From positions 1 to 42,842 of the forward strand of contig JAICJQ010000009.1 in the NCBI GenBank assembly GCA_025928335.1: DNA of 42,842 bases. Reading direction: 5' to 3'. Positions 30,092 to 38,682 of the stretch are shown here, piece by piece; positions within the stretch are counted from its first letter, which is position 1, and every line of letters begins with the position of its first letter. Source of the stretch: Gemmatimonadaceae bacterium (GTDB taxonomy: Bacteria; Gemmatimonadota; Gemmatimonadetes; Gemmatimonadales; Gemmatimonadaceae). The translations under genes were made by a program, and so were the position numbers. The notes beneath the pieces are model-generated. The model searched no databases and was not told where the DNA came from. It saw only the letters and a list, made by a program, of their open reading frames with translations.

Positions 30092-30179
30092 AAAAACGAA
30101 TCACTCGCCACCCGCCCGGCCCCGCCACCCGAAGCGATCAGTTAACCGAGCCGCCAGCGCCGTTTGGCCGTTTCAGCCT

Positions 30180-31739
30180 TCACTTTAACGGCGGCACGCT
30201 CGCCGGCTCGCGTCTCCACTTCGTCGCTTGTTCGTAGCCGTAGGCGAGCTTGATCAGGCGAGACTCGTCGAACGCTCGGCCGAAGAACGTCATTCCCGCG
30301 GGCAACGTGTTGCCGCGCGTGTAGCCCATTGGAACCGTCATCGCCGGCATCCCTGTCGTCGGCGAGAAAACCTGGCTGTTGTCCCCCGCCGGTGTATTGA
30401 GATCGCCGATCAATCGTGGTGGATTGCTCCACGTCGGGTAGACAAGCGCGTCGAGCTGAAGCTTGTCCATTGTTCGCGTCACCGCGTCGCGCAAGCCGTC
30501 TCGGACTCGTTGGCGACCTTGGCATCCGGGAACCGAGTCCGGTGGTAGCTGTACGTTGTTCCCGGCCTCGAGCCGAGCCTGGATGGCCGGGTGATATCGC
30601 CGCGAGCGAACAATTTCGTCGAGCGTTTTCACGGGAGCACGGTCGCCCTGCTGGGCGAGCCACGCGTTGAACTCGTACTTGAACGGGTTGCATCCACCGC
30701 GGTTCGATCGGAGCACGGAATCCATCTCGACGACCATCACCGTGTCGAGCACGGTTGCGCCGGCACGGCGGAGATCCTCGATCGCACGACCGAATACCGC
30801 TCGCACTTCCGGATCTACCGTCGGCCCCTCGAAGGCCTGGCGAAGCACACCGATGCGCGCACCCTTCAATCCGTCGCGCACGAGCGACAACGAATAGTTG
30901 GGAATCGCTTTCCCCTTCACGGCTTCGGTGGCGGGGTCGTCCGGGTCATAACCCGCGACCACCTGGAAAACGGCCACGGCATCCGCAACGCTTCGCGCCA
31001 TCGGTCCCGCGATATCGGCGAACAGACTCAGCGGCGCGATTCCCGCGCGACTCGTCAAGCCCATCGTCGATCGGATGCCGACGAGTGAGTTGTGCGAGCT
31101 CGGACCGCGAATGGAATTACCCGTATCCGTGCCCAGCCCGACTTCGCCGAGGTTCGCCGAGACCGCCGCGGCCGTACCACCAGACGAACCGGCGGTCACC
31201 CGGTCGAGGGCGAAGGGATTCTTCGTGTAGCCGGGAAGGACCGAGCTCACGGTCTCGTAGGGGCTGAACGCGAACTCGGCCATGTTCGACTTGGCAATGA
31301 TGATCGCGCCGGCCTCTTTGATCCGCTTCACCTGAAATGCATCCGCCGACGGCTGGTATCCCTTGAGCGCGAGATTCCCCGCGGCCGTCTGCATTCCGAT
31401 CGTCTGGAAGTTGTCCTTCACAATCATCGGAACGCAGTGAAGCGGTCCGCTCAGCTGACGTGTCTCACGAAACCGCCGGTCGAGCGAATCGGCAATCGTG
31501 AGTGCGTCGGTGTTGAGCACTGTGATCGCGTTGATCGCCGGACCTTTCTTGTCATAGGCGTCGATTCGGCGGAGATACGCCTCGACGAGCGCCCGGCAGG
31601 TCAGCGACCCGGCCCGCATCGCCGAGTGGATGTCATTGATGGTCGTCTCGTCGACGCTGAAGGCGCGCTGCGCGTGAATGTTTGGCGCGATCAATACCAG
31701 AATTAGCGTCGCAAGGCGCGTCCTGCGCTGTGGGGACAA
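30180..31739 (-). CDS. Secreted amidase (amidase signature family)
   Basis: 519-residue exported enzyme hydrolysing a C-N amide bond, with the Ser-cisSer-Lys triad: K108 (VPMIVKDN), cis-Ser S185 (TAGSSGG) and nucleophile S209 (TDTGNSIRGPS; the usual GGS reads GNS). The TTG at 31739 is chosen as start: AGGAGG (31747-31752) lies seven bases before it, and the signal peptide (LATLILVLIAPNIHA) then falls at the N terminus. An ATG at 31838 lies in the loop of the preceding gene's terminator hairpin and would hide the signal. Family members act on peptides, nitrile-derived amides or fatty amides; the substrate cannot be told. No Gat partner genes are present. Confidence 0.88.
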   Translation of the reverse strand: MSPQRRTRLATLILVLIAPNIHAQRAFSVDETTINDIHSAMRAGSLTCRALVEAYLRRIDAYDKKGPAINAITVLNTDALTIADSLDRRFRETRQLSGPLHCVPMIVKDNFQTIGMQTAAGNLALKGYQPSADAFQVKRIKEAGAIIIAKSNMAEFAFSPYETVSSVLPGYTKNPFALDRVTAGSSGGTAAAVSANLGEVGLGTDTGNSIRGPSSHNSLVGIRSTMGLTSRAGIAPLSLFADIAGPMARSVADAVAVFQVVAGYDPDDPATEAVKGKAIPNYSLSLVRDGLKGARIGVLRQAFEGPTVDPEVRAVFGRAIEDLRRAGATVLDTVMVVEMDSVLRSNRGGCNPFKYEFNAWLAQQGDRAPVKTLDEIVRSRRYHPAIQARLEAGNNVQLPPDSVPGCQGRQRVRDGLRDAVTRTMDKLQLDALVYPTWSNPPRLIGDLNTPAGDNSQVFSPTTGMPAMTVPMGYTRGNTLPAGMTFFGRAFDESRLIKLAYGYEQATKWRREPASVPPLK

Positions 31740-31823
31740 GGTCGGGCCTCCTGCACCAGCTCGGCGCTTCGCGGATTGGCAGCGGAGCAACAGCCGATAA
31801 TGAAACCTGTCGGCAATTACGAA

Positions 31824-31852
31824 AGCGGCAGCGACCATCGGTCGCTGCCGCT
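31824..31852 (-). terminator. Hairpin terminator of the L,D-transpeptidase gene
   Basis: A perfect 13-bp stem (AGCGGCAGCGACC at 31824-31836 with its complement at 31840-31852) and a three-base loop lies 50 bases after the transpeptidase stop. On the minus strand it is followed by a short T/A-rich stretch, so it probably ends that transcript before the amidase gene. Confidence 0.6.
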
Positions 31853-31902
31853 CATCGGGTCTGTCAGCTTCAGCGATTTGCTGATCGCTGTCCGCTCGAA
31901 CA

Positions 31903-33648
31903 TCAGCCCTTCGCCAAATCCCTCAACGCCTGCTGCGCCTGACGAACCTGGTCATTCGGCACTGCGACGTTGGACAGCTCGGCGACCAACTTGTTGTCGC
32001 GCTCGTAGAGATCGTTTCCAAAGCCGAGTTGTCCGTTCTCGACGAACGTCGTGAAATACACGATGTAGACGGGAATCTTGTGCGGCAGATTGACCTGCTT
32101 GTTGTTCGGTCCATTCTGCATCGCCTGCTGCACCCGATCCGCCGGCCATCCGAGGACCCATTGCGCCAACTCGGCTGGTTTCTCGAGACGAATGCAGCCG
32201 TGGCTGAACGCGCGCACGTCCTTCTTGAACAACTCGTCGTTCGGCGTGTCGTGCAAATAGATGTTGAAATCGTTCGGGAACATGAACTTCACGAGGCCGA
32301 GCGAGTTCTTGGGGCCGGGCAACTGACGCACTGCCTGCCGGCCGTGATCGTTGTAGACCTCCATGTTATTCGCGGCGAGGTAGCCAGGGTTTGCCGCTTC
32401 CTTCGGGAAGATTTCCTTCGCGGCAATCGTCGGCGTCACGTTCCAGTACGGACGGAAGACGACGAACTCCATCGAGTCGCTGAACACCGGCGTCGCCTTT
32501 TCCTCGTATTCCTGGCCGACGATGACCTTCATGTCGAGGACTTTCTGCCCGCTGTCGTACGCGTGCAGATAGAACTGCGGCACGTTCACGAGGATGTATC
32601 GAGTGCCGAGGTCGCGCGGCATCCACCGATGGCGTTCGAGATTCGCCGCGATCTGCGCGAGACGGTAGGTCGGCGTCACGTTCATCGCGTCCAACGTTTC
32701 CTTGCCAAGCATGCTGTCCACGACGATGCCGTGGCGCGCCTGGAATTGCGCGACCGCGGCGGCCAGCTGGTGGTCGTAGACGGGGCGCGTAGATGTTCGC
32801 GTCGCGGCCGCTTTCGTGTTCGCCGAGTCGACGGGCGCCGCCGGTGTGCTGTCGGCGAGGTATCCCTCCGCGGCCAGTCGCGCCCGCAACGCACTGAGTC
32901 GCGCCGGTGAGTCGGCCACACCCCGCTTCAGCGCTTTGCCGTCGGGCACCGGCTGCCATCCACCGCGCGACACGAGCTCGCGATACTTCGCGTATTCGGC
33001 GCGCAGCGAGTCGTACATCGGGTCCTGCGGGCGCATGCGGCCCAATCCGGCGCTGAAGTCGTCGGTGCGCAGCGTGAGCGTCAGCGCGCTGTCGATCCGC
33101 TCCTCGCGGCGGCTGATATGCCAGCTTTGGTTGAACTTCGACGGGTCCAGCTCCCCCGTGAGCATGTTCTCGCCATAGGTCACGTAGGCGGACGACAGAA
33201 GAACGTCCGCGTTCGCCAACTGCTCGGCCGTCGGATGCTTGTCGACTGCGCGCAACGACTGGGCGAGATCCTGCAACGGAAACGCATCCAGGCGCATTGC
33301 GTCACTATCGGCATTCGCGATGGCGTTGAGCAGCGCGCTCACCCGCGGTTGATGCACCCCTTTGTCGTCGAGCCAGAGCAGCGTCTGATTGAACCGCGTG
33401 TAGAGGCTCTTCACGTGCTTCCATTCATCCGCCGAGACTGGCTGCGGCGGCGCGCCGGCGAGGCGGCTCTTGATCGCGGCCTGCACCTCGGCGGCGTTGA
33501 CGCCCATGTACTGTTGCTGCTGCACGGGCATCCAGTTTCGGCTCACCTCGCCCGCCGCGCGGTTCTCTTTCTTGCAGGCCAGCGGCGCGATTACCGCGAG
33601 AGCCACGGCTAATTTGGTTAGCCGACCATTCGAGCTCATCCGTCGCAT
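31903..33648 (-). CDS. L,D-transpeptidase (YcbB/LdtD-like)
   Basis: 581-residue exported enzyme forming 3-3 (mDAP-mDAP) cross-links in peptidoglycan. An N-terminal hydrophobic segment ends in PLACKK, a possible lipobox at about Cys25. Residues about 80-280 match the YcbB scaffold region. A peptidoglycan-binding repeat lies around 295-325 (LAAAVAQFQARHGIVVDSMLG). The YkuD catalytic domain has H-x16-SHGCIRL with catalytic Cys at about 485, and a capping insert typical of YcbB. The start could also be the ATG three codons later. It stands alone on the minus strand; TauE/SafE lies divergently upstream and the amidase gene follows after a terminator. Confidence 0.9.
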   Translation of the reverse strand: MRRMSSNGRLTKLAVALAVIAPLACKKENRAAGEVSRNWMPVQQQQYMGVNAAEVQAAIKSRLAGAPPQPVSADEWKHVKSLYTRFNQTLLWLDDKGVHQPRVSALLNAIANADSDAMRLDAFPLQDLAQSLRAVDKHPTAEQLANADVLLSSAYVTYGENMLTGELDPSKFNQSWHISRREERIDSALTLTLRTDDFSAGLGRMRPQDPMYDSLRAEYAKYRELVSRGGWQPVPDGKALKRGVADSPARLSALRARLAAEGYLADSTPAAPVDSANTKAAATRTSTRPVYDHQLAAAVAQFQARHGIVVDSMLGKETLDAMNVTPTYRLAQIAANLERHRWMPRDLGTRYILVNVPQFYLHAYDSGQKVLDMKVIVGQEYEEKATPVFSDSMEFVVFRPYWNVTPTIAAKEIFPKEAANPGYLAANNMEVYNDHGRQAVRQLPGPKNSLGLVKFMFPNDFNIYLHDTPNDELFKKDVRAFSHGCIRLEKPAELAQWVLGWPADRVQQAMQNGPNNKQVNLPHKIPVYIVYFTTFVENGQLGFGNDLYERDNKLVAELSNVAVPNDQVRQAQQALRDLAKG

Positions 33649-33755
33649 CTATTTATCCTCGGCACCAATTCGTAAACGCTCTCGTCATATGCCGCGGTAA
33701 AGGCGAAATACGGGCCATTGGCGCGCTCGACAGTCTTCGGCGAAATTTCCCGGCA

Positions 33756-34592
33756 ATGACCGTCCTGACCCTCGCGCTTCTCGTAGCCGGCGGATCCTTC
33801 TGCGCCGGTCTACTCGGCGCCCTCACCGGGCTGGGCGGTGGCATCGTCGTGGTGCCGATGTTGACGCTGTTGTTCCACGTCGATCTGCGTTATGCCGTGG
33901 GGGCGTCGCTTGTCTCGGTGATCGCCACCTCATCCGGCGCCGCGGCGGCGTACGTCCGCGAGGGCTTCACCAATGTGCGCGTCGGCATTCTGCTGGAGGT
34001 GGCGACGACTGTCGGCGCGCTCGTCGGCGCCGCCGTCGCCCGGTTCACCCCGACGAGCGCGCTCGCCATGCTGTTCGGCGCTGTCCTCTTCTACACCGCG
34101 ATTCGATCGATGCGCCGGCGGGTCGAGCACACGGTCCTCACGACGCCAGACGAATGGTCGGCGCGGCTCCGGCTCGACTCGGACTATCCAACGCCGCGTG
34201 GCCGCCAGCCTTATTCCGTTCGGCGAGTGCCCGCCGGCTTCGGCATCATGTTCGGCGCGGGCGTGCTCTCGGCGCTGCTGGGAATCGGTTCAGGGATCTT
34301 GAAAGTGCTGGCGATGGATCAGGTCATGGGCCTGCCGTTCAAGGTCTCGACGACGACGAGCAATTTCATGATCGGCGTGACGGCCGCAGCGAGCGCCGGC
34401 GTATATCTGCACCGCGGCTACATTGACCCGGCAATCGCCTTCCCCGTCATGCTGGGCGTGCTCGGCGGCGCGCTCCTCGGCGCGCGGGTCCTCACGCGAG
34501 CCAACCCCGAGTGGCTGCGCAAGGTTTTTACGGTGATCGTCGTCGTGATGGCGATTGAGATGCTCTACAAGGGCTTCACCGGATCATTATGA
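33756..34592 (+). CDS. TauE/SafE family membrane exporter
   Basis: 278-residue inner-membrane protein with about seven to eight helices. The repeated glycine-rich motifs GLLGALTGLGGGIVVVPML (residue about 22) and ISALLGIGSGILKV-like segment (about 175) are the internal duplication of the family. TauE/SafE members export sulfite, sulfoacetate or other organosulfur anions. First gene of a four-gene operon: its stop overlaps the DUF1634 start as ATGA. The following cytochrome b and molybdoenzyme genes support a role in sulfite or sulfonate handling, but the exact substrate is inferred from family and context. Confidence 0.85.
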   Translation: MTVLTLALLVAGGSFCAGLLGALTGLGGGIVVVPMLTLLFHVDLRYAVGASLVSVIATSSGAAAAYVREGFTNVRVGILLEVATTVGALVGAAVARFTPTSALAMLFGAVLFYTAIRSMRRRVEHTVLTTPDEWSARLRLDSDYPTPRGRQPYSVRRVPAGFGIMFGAGVLSALLGIGSGILKVLAMDQVMGLPFKVSTTTSNFMIGVTAAASAGVYLHRGYIDPAIAFPVMLGVLGGALLGARVLTRANPEWLRKVFTVIVVVMAIEMLYKGFTGSL

Positions 34593-34978
34593 GCGACCGC
34601 GGTTCGCGAGTTAGCGACGACACCGTCGAGCAGTTCATCGGCCGGCTGTTGCAGATCGGTGTTCTCTTTGCCGCGATGGTCACACTCGTCGGCGGTGCGA
34701 TCCTCTTGGTGCAACACGGTCGATCGCCCACTGATTACGCGACGTTTCGGGGGGAACCGGCCTTCCTGCGGTCGTTGGCCGGGATCGTCACCGCGGCCCT
34801 GTCGGGCGACAGCCGCGCCATCGTGCAGCTCGGCCTCGTCCTCCTCATCGCGACGCCGATCGCTCGCGTCGCGTTCACCTTGGTCGCGTTCGCGCTGCAG
34901 CGCGATCGGGTGTACGTTGGCGTCACCGCGATTGTTTTGGCACTCCTTCTCTTCGGACTCTTTTTCGGTATCGCATGA
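34589..34978 (+). CDS. DUF1634 membrane protein
   Basis: 129-residue integral membrane protein with three predicted helices (about 20-42, 65-90 with GLVLLIATPIARVAF, and 105-128). DUF1634 proteins are commonly encoded right after TauE/SafE transporters, with which they may form a complex; the biochemical role is unknown. Both ends overlap neighbours by four bases (ATGA), so the protein is translationally coupled to the exporter before it and the cytochrome b after it. Confidence 0.85.
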   Translation: MSDRGSRVSDDTVEQFIGRLLQIGVLFAAMVTLVGGAILLVQHGRSPTDYATFRGEPAFLRSLAGIVTAALSGDSRAIVQLGLVLLIATPIARVAFTLVAFALQRDRVYVGVTAIVLALLLFGLFFGIA

Positions 34979-35688
34979 AGCGACACCACGCCGTCGTCCG
35001 GATCACCCACTGGGTCAACGTGATCGCGCTGACGATCATGATCGGGAGTGGGCTGCGCATCTTCAACGCGTATCCGGCGTTCGCGCGTCGCGGTGAGAGC
35101 TTCTGCTGCTATCCGTTCGAGCACCAGCCGATCCCCGCAGCGCTCACCTTCGGCGGTTGGCTCGCCGGAGCGCGGAACTGGCATTTCGCGATGATGTGGG
35201 TGCTAGGCATCAATGGGCTGGTCTATCTCGCCTTCATCTACCTGCATGGCGAGTGGCGCGATCTTGTACCGCGCCGAGGCATCGTGCGCGACGCCCGTGA
35301 GATGGTGAAGTTCTATCTCACCGTCAGGAAGGATCACCCGGTTCAAGGAAAGCACAACGCCCTGCAACGGCTCGCCTACTTCTCGATGCCGATCGTCGGC
35401 ATCATGGCCGTCGTGACGGGCATCGCGATCTGGAAGCCGGTGCAACTGGCGTGGCTCACCAATCTCATGGGCGGCTACGTCTGGGCGAGGTACTGGCATT
35501 TCTGGGCGATGCTGCTGCTCGTCGTGCTCACCGTCGGTCACGTCTTCATGGTGTTCACCGTGGATCCGTACTCGATCCCGTCGATCATCACGGGGAAGTA
35601 CCGGCCGGAGTTGTCGCCGGAAGCACGCAACGCGCGACCGTTCGTTCATCTTCTCCCGACGCACCATGAGCCGCCGGCCGGATCGTAG
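34975..35688 (+). CDS. Di-haem cytochrome b (Ni/Fe-hydrogenase/thiosulfate reductase type)
   Basis: 237-residue inner-membrane cytochrome b561/Ni_hydr_CYTB-type protein with four to five helices. Candidate haem-ligand histidines are H12 in RITHWVN, the HF pair in RNWHFAMMW and RYWHFWAMLLLVVLTVGHVF near the end. Such subunits pass electrons between the quinone pool and periplasmic molybdoenzymes. It is coupled by ATGA to the DUF1634 gene and overlaps the molybdoenzyme gene by 23 bases. It is thus most likely the membrane electron partner of that enzyme. Direction of electron flow cannot be read from sequence. Confidence 0.87.
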   Translation: MKRHHAVVRITHWVNVIALTIMIGSGLRIFNAYPAFARRGESFCCYPFEHQPIPAALTFGGWLAGARNWHFAMMWVLGINGLVYLAFIYLHGEWRDLVPRRGIVRDAREMVKFYLTVRKDHPVQGKHNALQRLAYFSMPIVGIMAVVTGIAIWKPVQLAWLTNLMGGYVWARYWHFWAMLLLVVLTVGHVFMVFTVDPYSIPSIITGKYRPELSPEARNARPFVHLLPTHHEPPAGS

Positions 35689-36442
35689 CGAGCCACCGAT
35701 TCGTCTACCGTCACACGCCGCCGAGCGCGTGGGCCTCGACCGTCGGCGTTTTCTCGCCGCGGCGAGCGGTGCACTTGGCACATTGGCGCTCGCCGCCTGC
35801 GACTCGATGGGCCCGCGATCCGCGAAGGGTGTCTTGATGTTCGCCGAGTCGGGAAATGAGAAGCTCGAGCGCGTTCTATTTCATCACTCGTCGATCGACG
35901 TCCCGCGCTCCAGCGCGGCCACGGCCGGCTCCCATTTTCCAGCGTACTTCGTTTCCGACCAGGTTCCCGTGTGGGACGAAGCTGCGCATGGCGTGTGGCG
36001 TCTCGAGGTGAGCGGGATGGTGAACACGCCCCTCTCCCTGTCCCTCTCCGATCTTTCTTCGCTTCCACGGACCGGCTACAAGCTCGATCATTTCTGCGTC
36101 GAGGGATGGACGGCTGTCGCGACGCGCACCGGCGTTCGCCTCGCCGACCTGGCGAAGCTCGCCGGCGTTCGGCCCGGTGCGCGTTACGTCGATTTCCAAT
36201 CGTTCGACAGCGACTATCACGAGAGCTGGGACATCGAGAGCGCGATGCATCCTCAGACACTCATCGTGTACGCGCAGGACGGCCACTATTTGAATTCAGC
36301 CTGGGGTGCCCCGGCGCGCGTCTATTCGCCCGTCAAGCTCGGGTACAAGAACACGAAGTACTTGACGAAGATCGCGTTCTTGCCGGAGCGGAACGGCGGG
36401 TATTGGTCGGATCGGGGATACGAGTGGTATGGGGGGGTGTAA
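35666..36442 (+). CDS. Tat-exported lipoprotein molybdopterin oxidoreductase (sulfite-oxidase fold)
   Basis: 258-residue SUOX-fold enzyme. A twin-arginine motif DRRRFL (residues 25-30) precedes a hydrophobic stretch ending in lipobox LAAC (Cys45), so the folded molybdoenzyme should be exported by Tat and lipid-anchored. C144 in DHFCVEGW is the conserved molybdenum-coordinating cysteine. It lacks the C-terminal dimerisation domain of classic sulfite oxidases and resembles the smaller MsrP/YedY-type catalytic domain. The operon partner is a cytochrome b rather than the MsrQ family, and the first gene is a TauE/SafE exporter. This favours sulfur-compound redox chemistry, either sulfite oxidation or S-oxide reduction. 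Confidence 0.87.
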   Translation: MSRRPDRSEPPIRLPSHAAERVGLDRRRFLAAASGALGTLALAACDSMGPRSAKGVLMFAESGNEKLERVLFHHSSIDVPRSSAATAGSHFPAYFVSDQVPVWDEAAHGVWRLEVSGMVNTPLSLSLSDLSSLPRTGYKLDHFCVEGWTAVATRTGVRLADLAKLAGVRPGARYVDFQSFDSDYHESWDIESAMHPQTLIVYAQDGHYLNSAWGAPARVYSPVKLGYKNTKYLTKIAFLPERNGGYWSDRGYEWYGGV

Positions 36443-36456
36443 CGGGACGCTCCCAG

Positions 36457-36470
36457 GCCGCGCGAGCGGC
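36457..36470. terminator. Small hairpin between convergent genes
   Basis: GCCGC-GCGA-GCGGC forms a 5-bp stem with a tetraloop, extendable by a G-U pair, in the 41-base gap between the convergent molybdoenzyme and lipoprotein genes. It may serve both strands, but there is no strong T-tract. GACGCTCCCA just beside it recurs elsewhere in the window. Confidence 0.35.
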
Positions 36471-36483
36471 TGTGCTCCCACTC

Positions 36484-36972
36484 CTATTTCTTCAACGCGT
36501 AGACGATCGAAATCACGGGACTAGCACTCACCTGCAAAGTGAGCGTTCCGGTATTACTCCACGCCGCCTGCACCTGCGACCCATCGGACCCATCGGTGAA
36601 GGCGACGGACGTTCCGTTCCGTAGCCAATTGCCGCCGCTGCTATCCGAGTAGGTCGAAATGATGCCGGCGATGGTTTGGCGGTAGTTCGTGATGACCGTG
36701 TACTTGCCGCCGGTCTGAACGCCGAGCGAACCGGTCAGGACCTCGAGCTTGTAGCCGCCCGTGTCCGAGAAGATCGCCATCGGAACTGCCTTACCGTTGA
36801 TCGTCGAGATCGTATAGTTCCCTTCCGGCGACGTGGCCGTTGCCGGACCACTCGGCGCGTCGGTGCTGCCGCCGCAGGCCGTGAGGATCGTCGCGACGAG
36901 AGCGACCGCTAACGTCCGAACCCCGCCGGTCGTCAACCGGAATGAAGCGTCTAGTTGTCTGACTCTCTTCAT
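36484..36972 (-). CDS. Small lipoprotein of unknown function
   Basis: 162-residue exported protein I do not recognise. A basic n-region and hydrophobic stretch end in ILTAC (about Cys33), a good lipobox, followed by a Gly/Ser-rich linker. The mature part is beta-rich (NYTISTINGKAVPMAIF, YKLEVLTGSLGVQTGGKYTVITNYRQT, TLTLQVSASPVISIVY). This suggests a small barrel or sandwich as in other Gemmatimonadota lipoproteins. The start at 36972 is only 15 bases from the divergent cupredoxin start. A longer frame to 37332 merely runs antisense to that gene and is rejected. Confidence 0.7.
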   Translation of the reverse strand: MKRVRQLDASFRLTTGGVRTLAVALVATILTACGGSTDAPSGPATATSPEGNYTISTINGKAVPMAIFSDTGGYKLEVLTGSLGVQTGGKYTVITNYRQTIAGIISTYSDSSGGNWLRNGTSVAFTDGSDGSQVQAAWSNTGTLTLQVSASPVISIVYALKK

Positions 36973-36987
36973 AGGCTCCGCCGTTCT

Positions 36988-37335
36988 ATGCGCCAATCGG
37001 TCATCGTGCTTCTCGCTATCGCGGCCGCGTGCGGCTCCGATAGTTCTACGAACCCGTCGGGCGGCGGCAACAAATCCGTCGACGTCTTCACCCTCAGCAC
37101 CGCGTTCAGTCCCAACTTCGTTCAGATCGCCGCTGGAGACACGATCCTCTTTCACATCGTGCCGTCGAACAACGGAGAAGGCCACGACGTGACGTTCGAT
37201 GTGAAAGCTGGTGCTCCCGCGAACATCAAGGTGACGCTCAACGGCGACATTCCTCGCGTCTTCACGACTCGCGGAACCTTCCACTACAACTGCTTCGTCC
37301 ATCCCGGCATGTCCGGCGACGTCGTCGTGCAATAG
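36988..37335 (+). CDS. Cupredoxin (plastocyanin/azurin-like) lipoprotein
   Basis: 115-residue exported blue-copper-type electron carrier. A short signal ends in the lipobox IAAAC (Cys15), followed by a Ser/Gly linker. The cupredoxin domain (about 31-115) shows the full type-1 copper ligand set: H66 (GEGHDV), C102, H105 and M108 (YNCFVHPGM). It would shuttle electrons at the outer face of a membrane, perhaps for the neighbouring molybdoenzyme, though the partner is not known. The ATG at 36988 fits the signal sequence; an upstream start at 36955 would overlap the divergent lipoprotein gene. Confidence 0.87.
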   Translation: MRQSVIVLLAIAAACGSDSSTNPSGGGNKSVDVFTLSTAFSPNFVQIAAGDTILFHIVPSNNGEGHDVTFDVKAGAPANIKVTLNGDIPRVFTTRGTFHYNCFVHPGMSGDVVVQ

Positions 37336-37357
37336 CCATCGGGCCTGCTGACGTGTT

Positions 37358-38668
37358 CTATCGAGTCACGCCGAGCATCGTCGGCGTCCAGGTCGGGAAG
37401 ACGACGTCGAGATTCGGATTGGCGAGCCGTTTTTGCACGATCTCGGCGAGGATGTCGCGGTAATCGACCGTCACCTTGAGATCCTGGCCTGAATCCAGGT
37501 TCTCACGCGCCAGCCCCGGCCAATTCTTCGTGAGCACGCGGCCGCCGGCGATCCCCTTCCCCATCGCGAACATCACGGTGCCGCGCCCATGATCAGTGCC
37601 CTGGCTGCCATTCTCTCGCACGTTGCGCCCGAACTCGGACACCGCGACGACCGTGACATTGAAGCCGGTCGCGATCACGTCGGCGTAGAAGGCGCCGAGT
37701 GAGTTCGAGAAGTCACGCATGGTATTGAACATCGAGCCGCCGATCGGATCCTGGCCCGAGTGCGTGTCCCACCCGCCGATGTCCACCTGCGCCGCCTCGA
37801 TGCCGATGTCGTTCTTGATCAGCACAGCCACCGAACGCAGCGCCCGTCCGAACGAGCTGTTGGGATACGCCGCGCCATTCGCGGGAAGGTAGCCGCTGAA
37901 ATTGACCGATTTGAGGAGCGCGACCGTGTTCGTCGCGTCGAGCGCCGCCGAGTGCATCGGCTCGTCCGCGCTGGCATAGTCGCCCTGCAAAAACGCGATG
38001 CGCTGCGGCTGCGTCGCCGCCGAGCCACCGATCGAGAAGTTCGTCGGATCGGCGATCGGCAGCGTCTTGGGGCCGCCAACGAGTGTCTTTTGCAACCCGC
38101 TCGACACGCCGATGCCTCGCAGCAGCGCATCCGACTTGAGCGGCGGCATGCTCGCCAAATGCCGTCCCAGCCAGCCCGTCACGAGATTCGGATCGACCGG
38201 CTTTCCAACTTCCATGTAGCGCTGCGCGTCGAAGTGCGAGCGTGAGTTGTTCAACTGACCGGTCGCCTGCACGATGAGCAGATCGGTAGCCGTGAACGCC
38301 GGCATCAATCCGCCGGTGCCCGCCGCATTTCCGGCCATCGCCTGCGGGAACATGAAGAACCCGTCGAGGTTGATGCCCTTCGTTGCCGCCGATGAATCGG
38401 GGCGCGGAATCGCGATCGTCGAGCGCGAGGTGTAGTAGTTCGGATCGGCGAACGGAACGGCGATGCTCAGACCGTCCGCGCCACCGCGCATGAACACCGA
38501 GACAATGATGTCGCGGTTCGACGCGTAGTGGTTCGACATGACGATCTTCGGCAGCCATGCCGGGAATAACGCCGCCGCGGACAAGCCCGCCGACGCGGTG
38601 ATGAATTGCCGGCGCGAGAGCTCGTTGTACTCCTCGCAGCCGCAGTCGATGCCGTGTTCGTCGTTCAT
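37358..38668 (-). CDS. DUF1501 family Tat-exported protein
   Basis: 436-residue protein of the DUF1501 family, related to the alkaline phosphatase/sulfatase superfamily but of unproven activity. A Tat signal is clear (SRRQFITASAGLSAAALFPA, about residues 18-37). Family motifs include FMRGGADGLSIAVPF, the DTHSGQ element (IGGWDTHSG) and SEFGRNVRENGSQGTDHGRGTVMF, whose Asp and His residues recall metal ligands. The ATG at 38668 has GGAG eight bases upstream. The gene follows the DUF1800 gene by 14 bases. The two families almost always occur as a pair, suggesting they work together in the periplasm. Confidence 0.9.
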   Translation of the reverse strand: MNDEHGIDCGCEEYNELSRRQFITASAGLSAAALFPAWLPKIVMSNHYASNRDIIVSVFMRGGADGLSIAVPFADPNYYTSRSTIAIPRPDSSAATKGINLDGFFMFPQAMAGNAAGTGGLMPAFTATDLLIVQATGQLNNSRSHFDAQRYMEVGKPVDPNLVTGWLGRHLASMPPLKSDALLRGIGVSSGLQKTLVGGPKTLPIADPTNFSIGGSAATQPQRIAFLQGDYASADEPMHSAALDATNTVALLKSVNFSGYLPANGAAYPNSSFGRALRSVAVLIKNDIGIEAAQVDIGGWDTHSGQDPIGGSMFNTMRDFSNSLGAFYADVIATGFNVTVVAVSEFGRNVRENGSQGTDHGRGTVMFAMGKGIAGGRVLTKNWPGLARENLDSGQDLKVTVDYRDILAEIVQKRLANPNLDVVFPTWTPTMLGVTR

Positions 38669-38682
38669 CGTCGCGTCTCCGG

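Larger units (their letters stand above)
29512..30179. other. Gene-free stretch of about 670 bases
   Basis: I find no convincing protein gene here: the short open frames lack family features and overlap each other. The stretch holds an intrinsic terminator on the plus strand (29786-29825), a GT-rich low-complexity run (about 29868-29895) and a long imperfect inverted repeat (about 29893-30091). It separates the GHL10 gene's upstream side from the end of the amidase gene, both on the minus strand. Confidence 0.6.

Noticed and set aside
31740..31838. Upstream ATG extension of the amidase
   Set aside because: The ATG lies in a terminator hairpin loop; the TTG at 31739 has a perfect AGGAGG and puts the signal peptide first.
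36082..36108. MsrP assignment for the molybdoenzyme
   Set aside because: The Cys motif and size fit, but the partner is a di-haem cytochrome b of another family with a TauE/SafE exporter, so the symbol msrP was not used.
36973..37332. N-terminal extension of the small lipoprotein
   Set aside because: Runs entirely antisense to the cupredoxin gene and would bury the lipoprotein signal.
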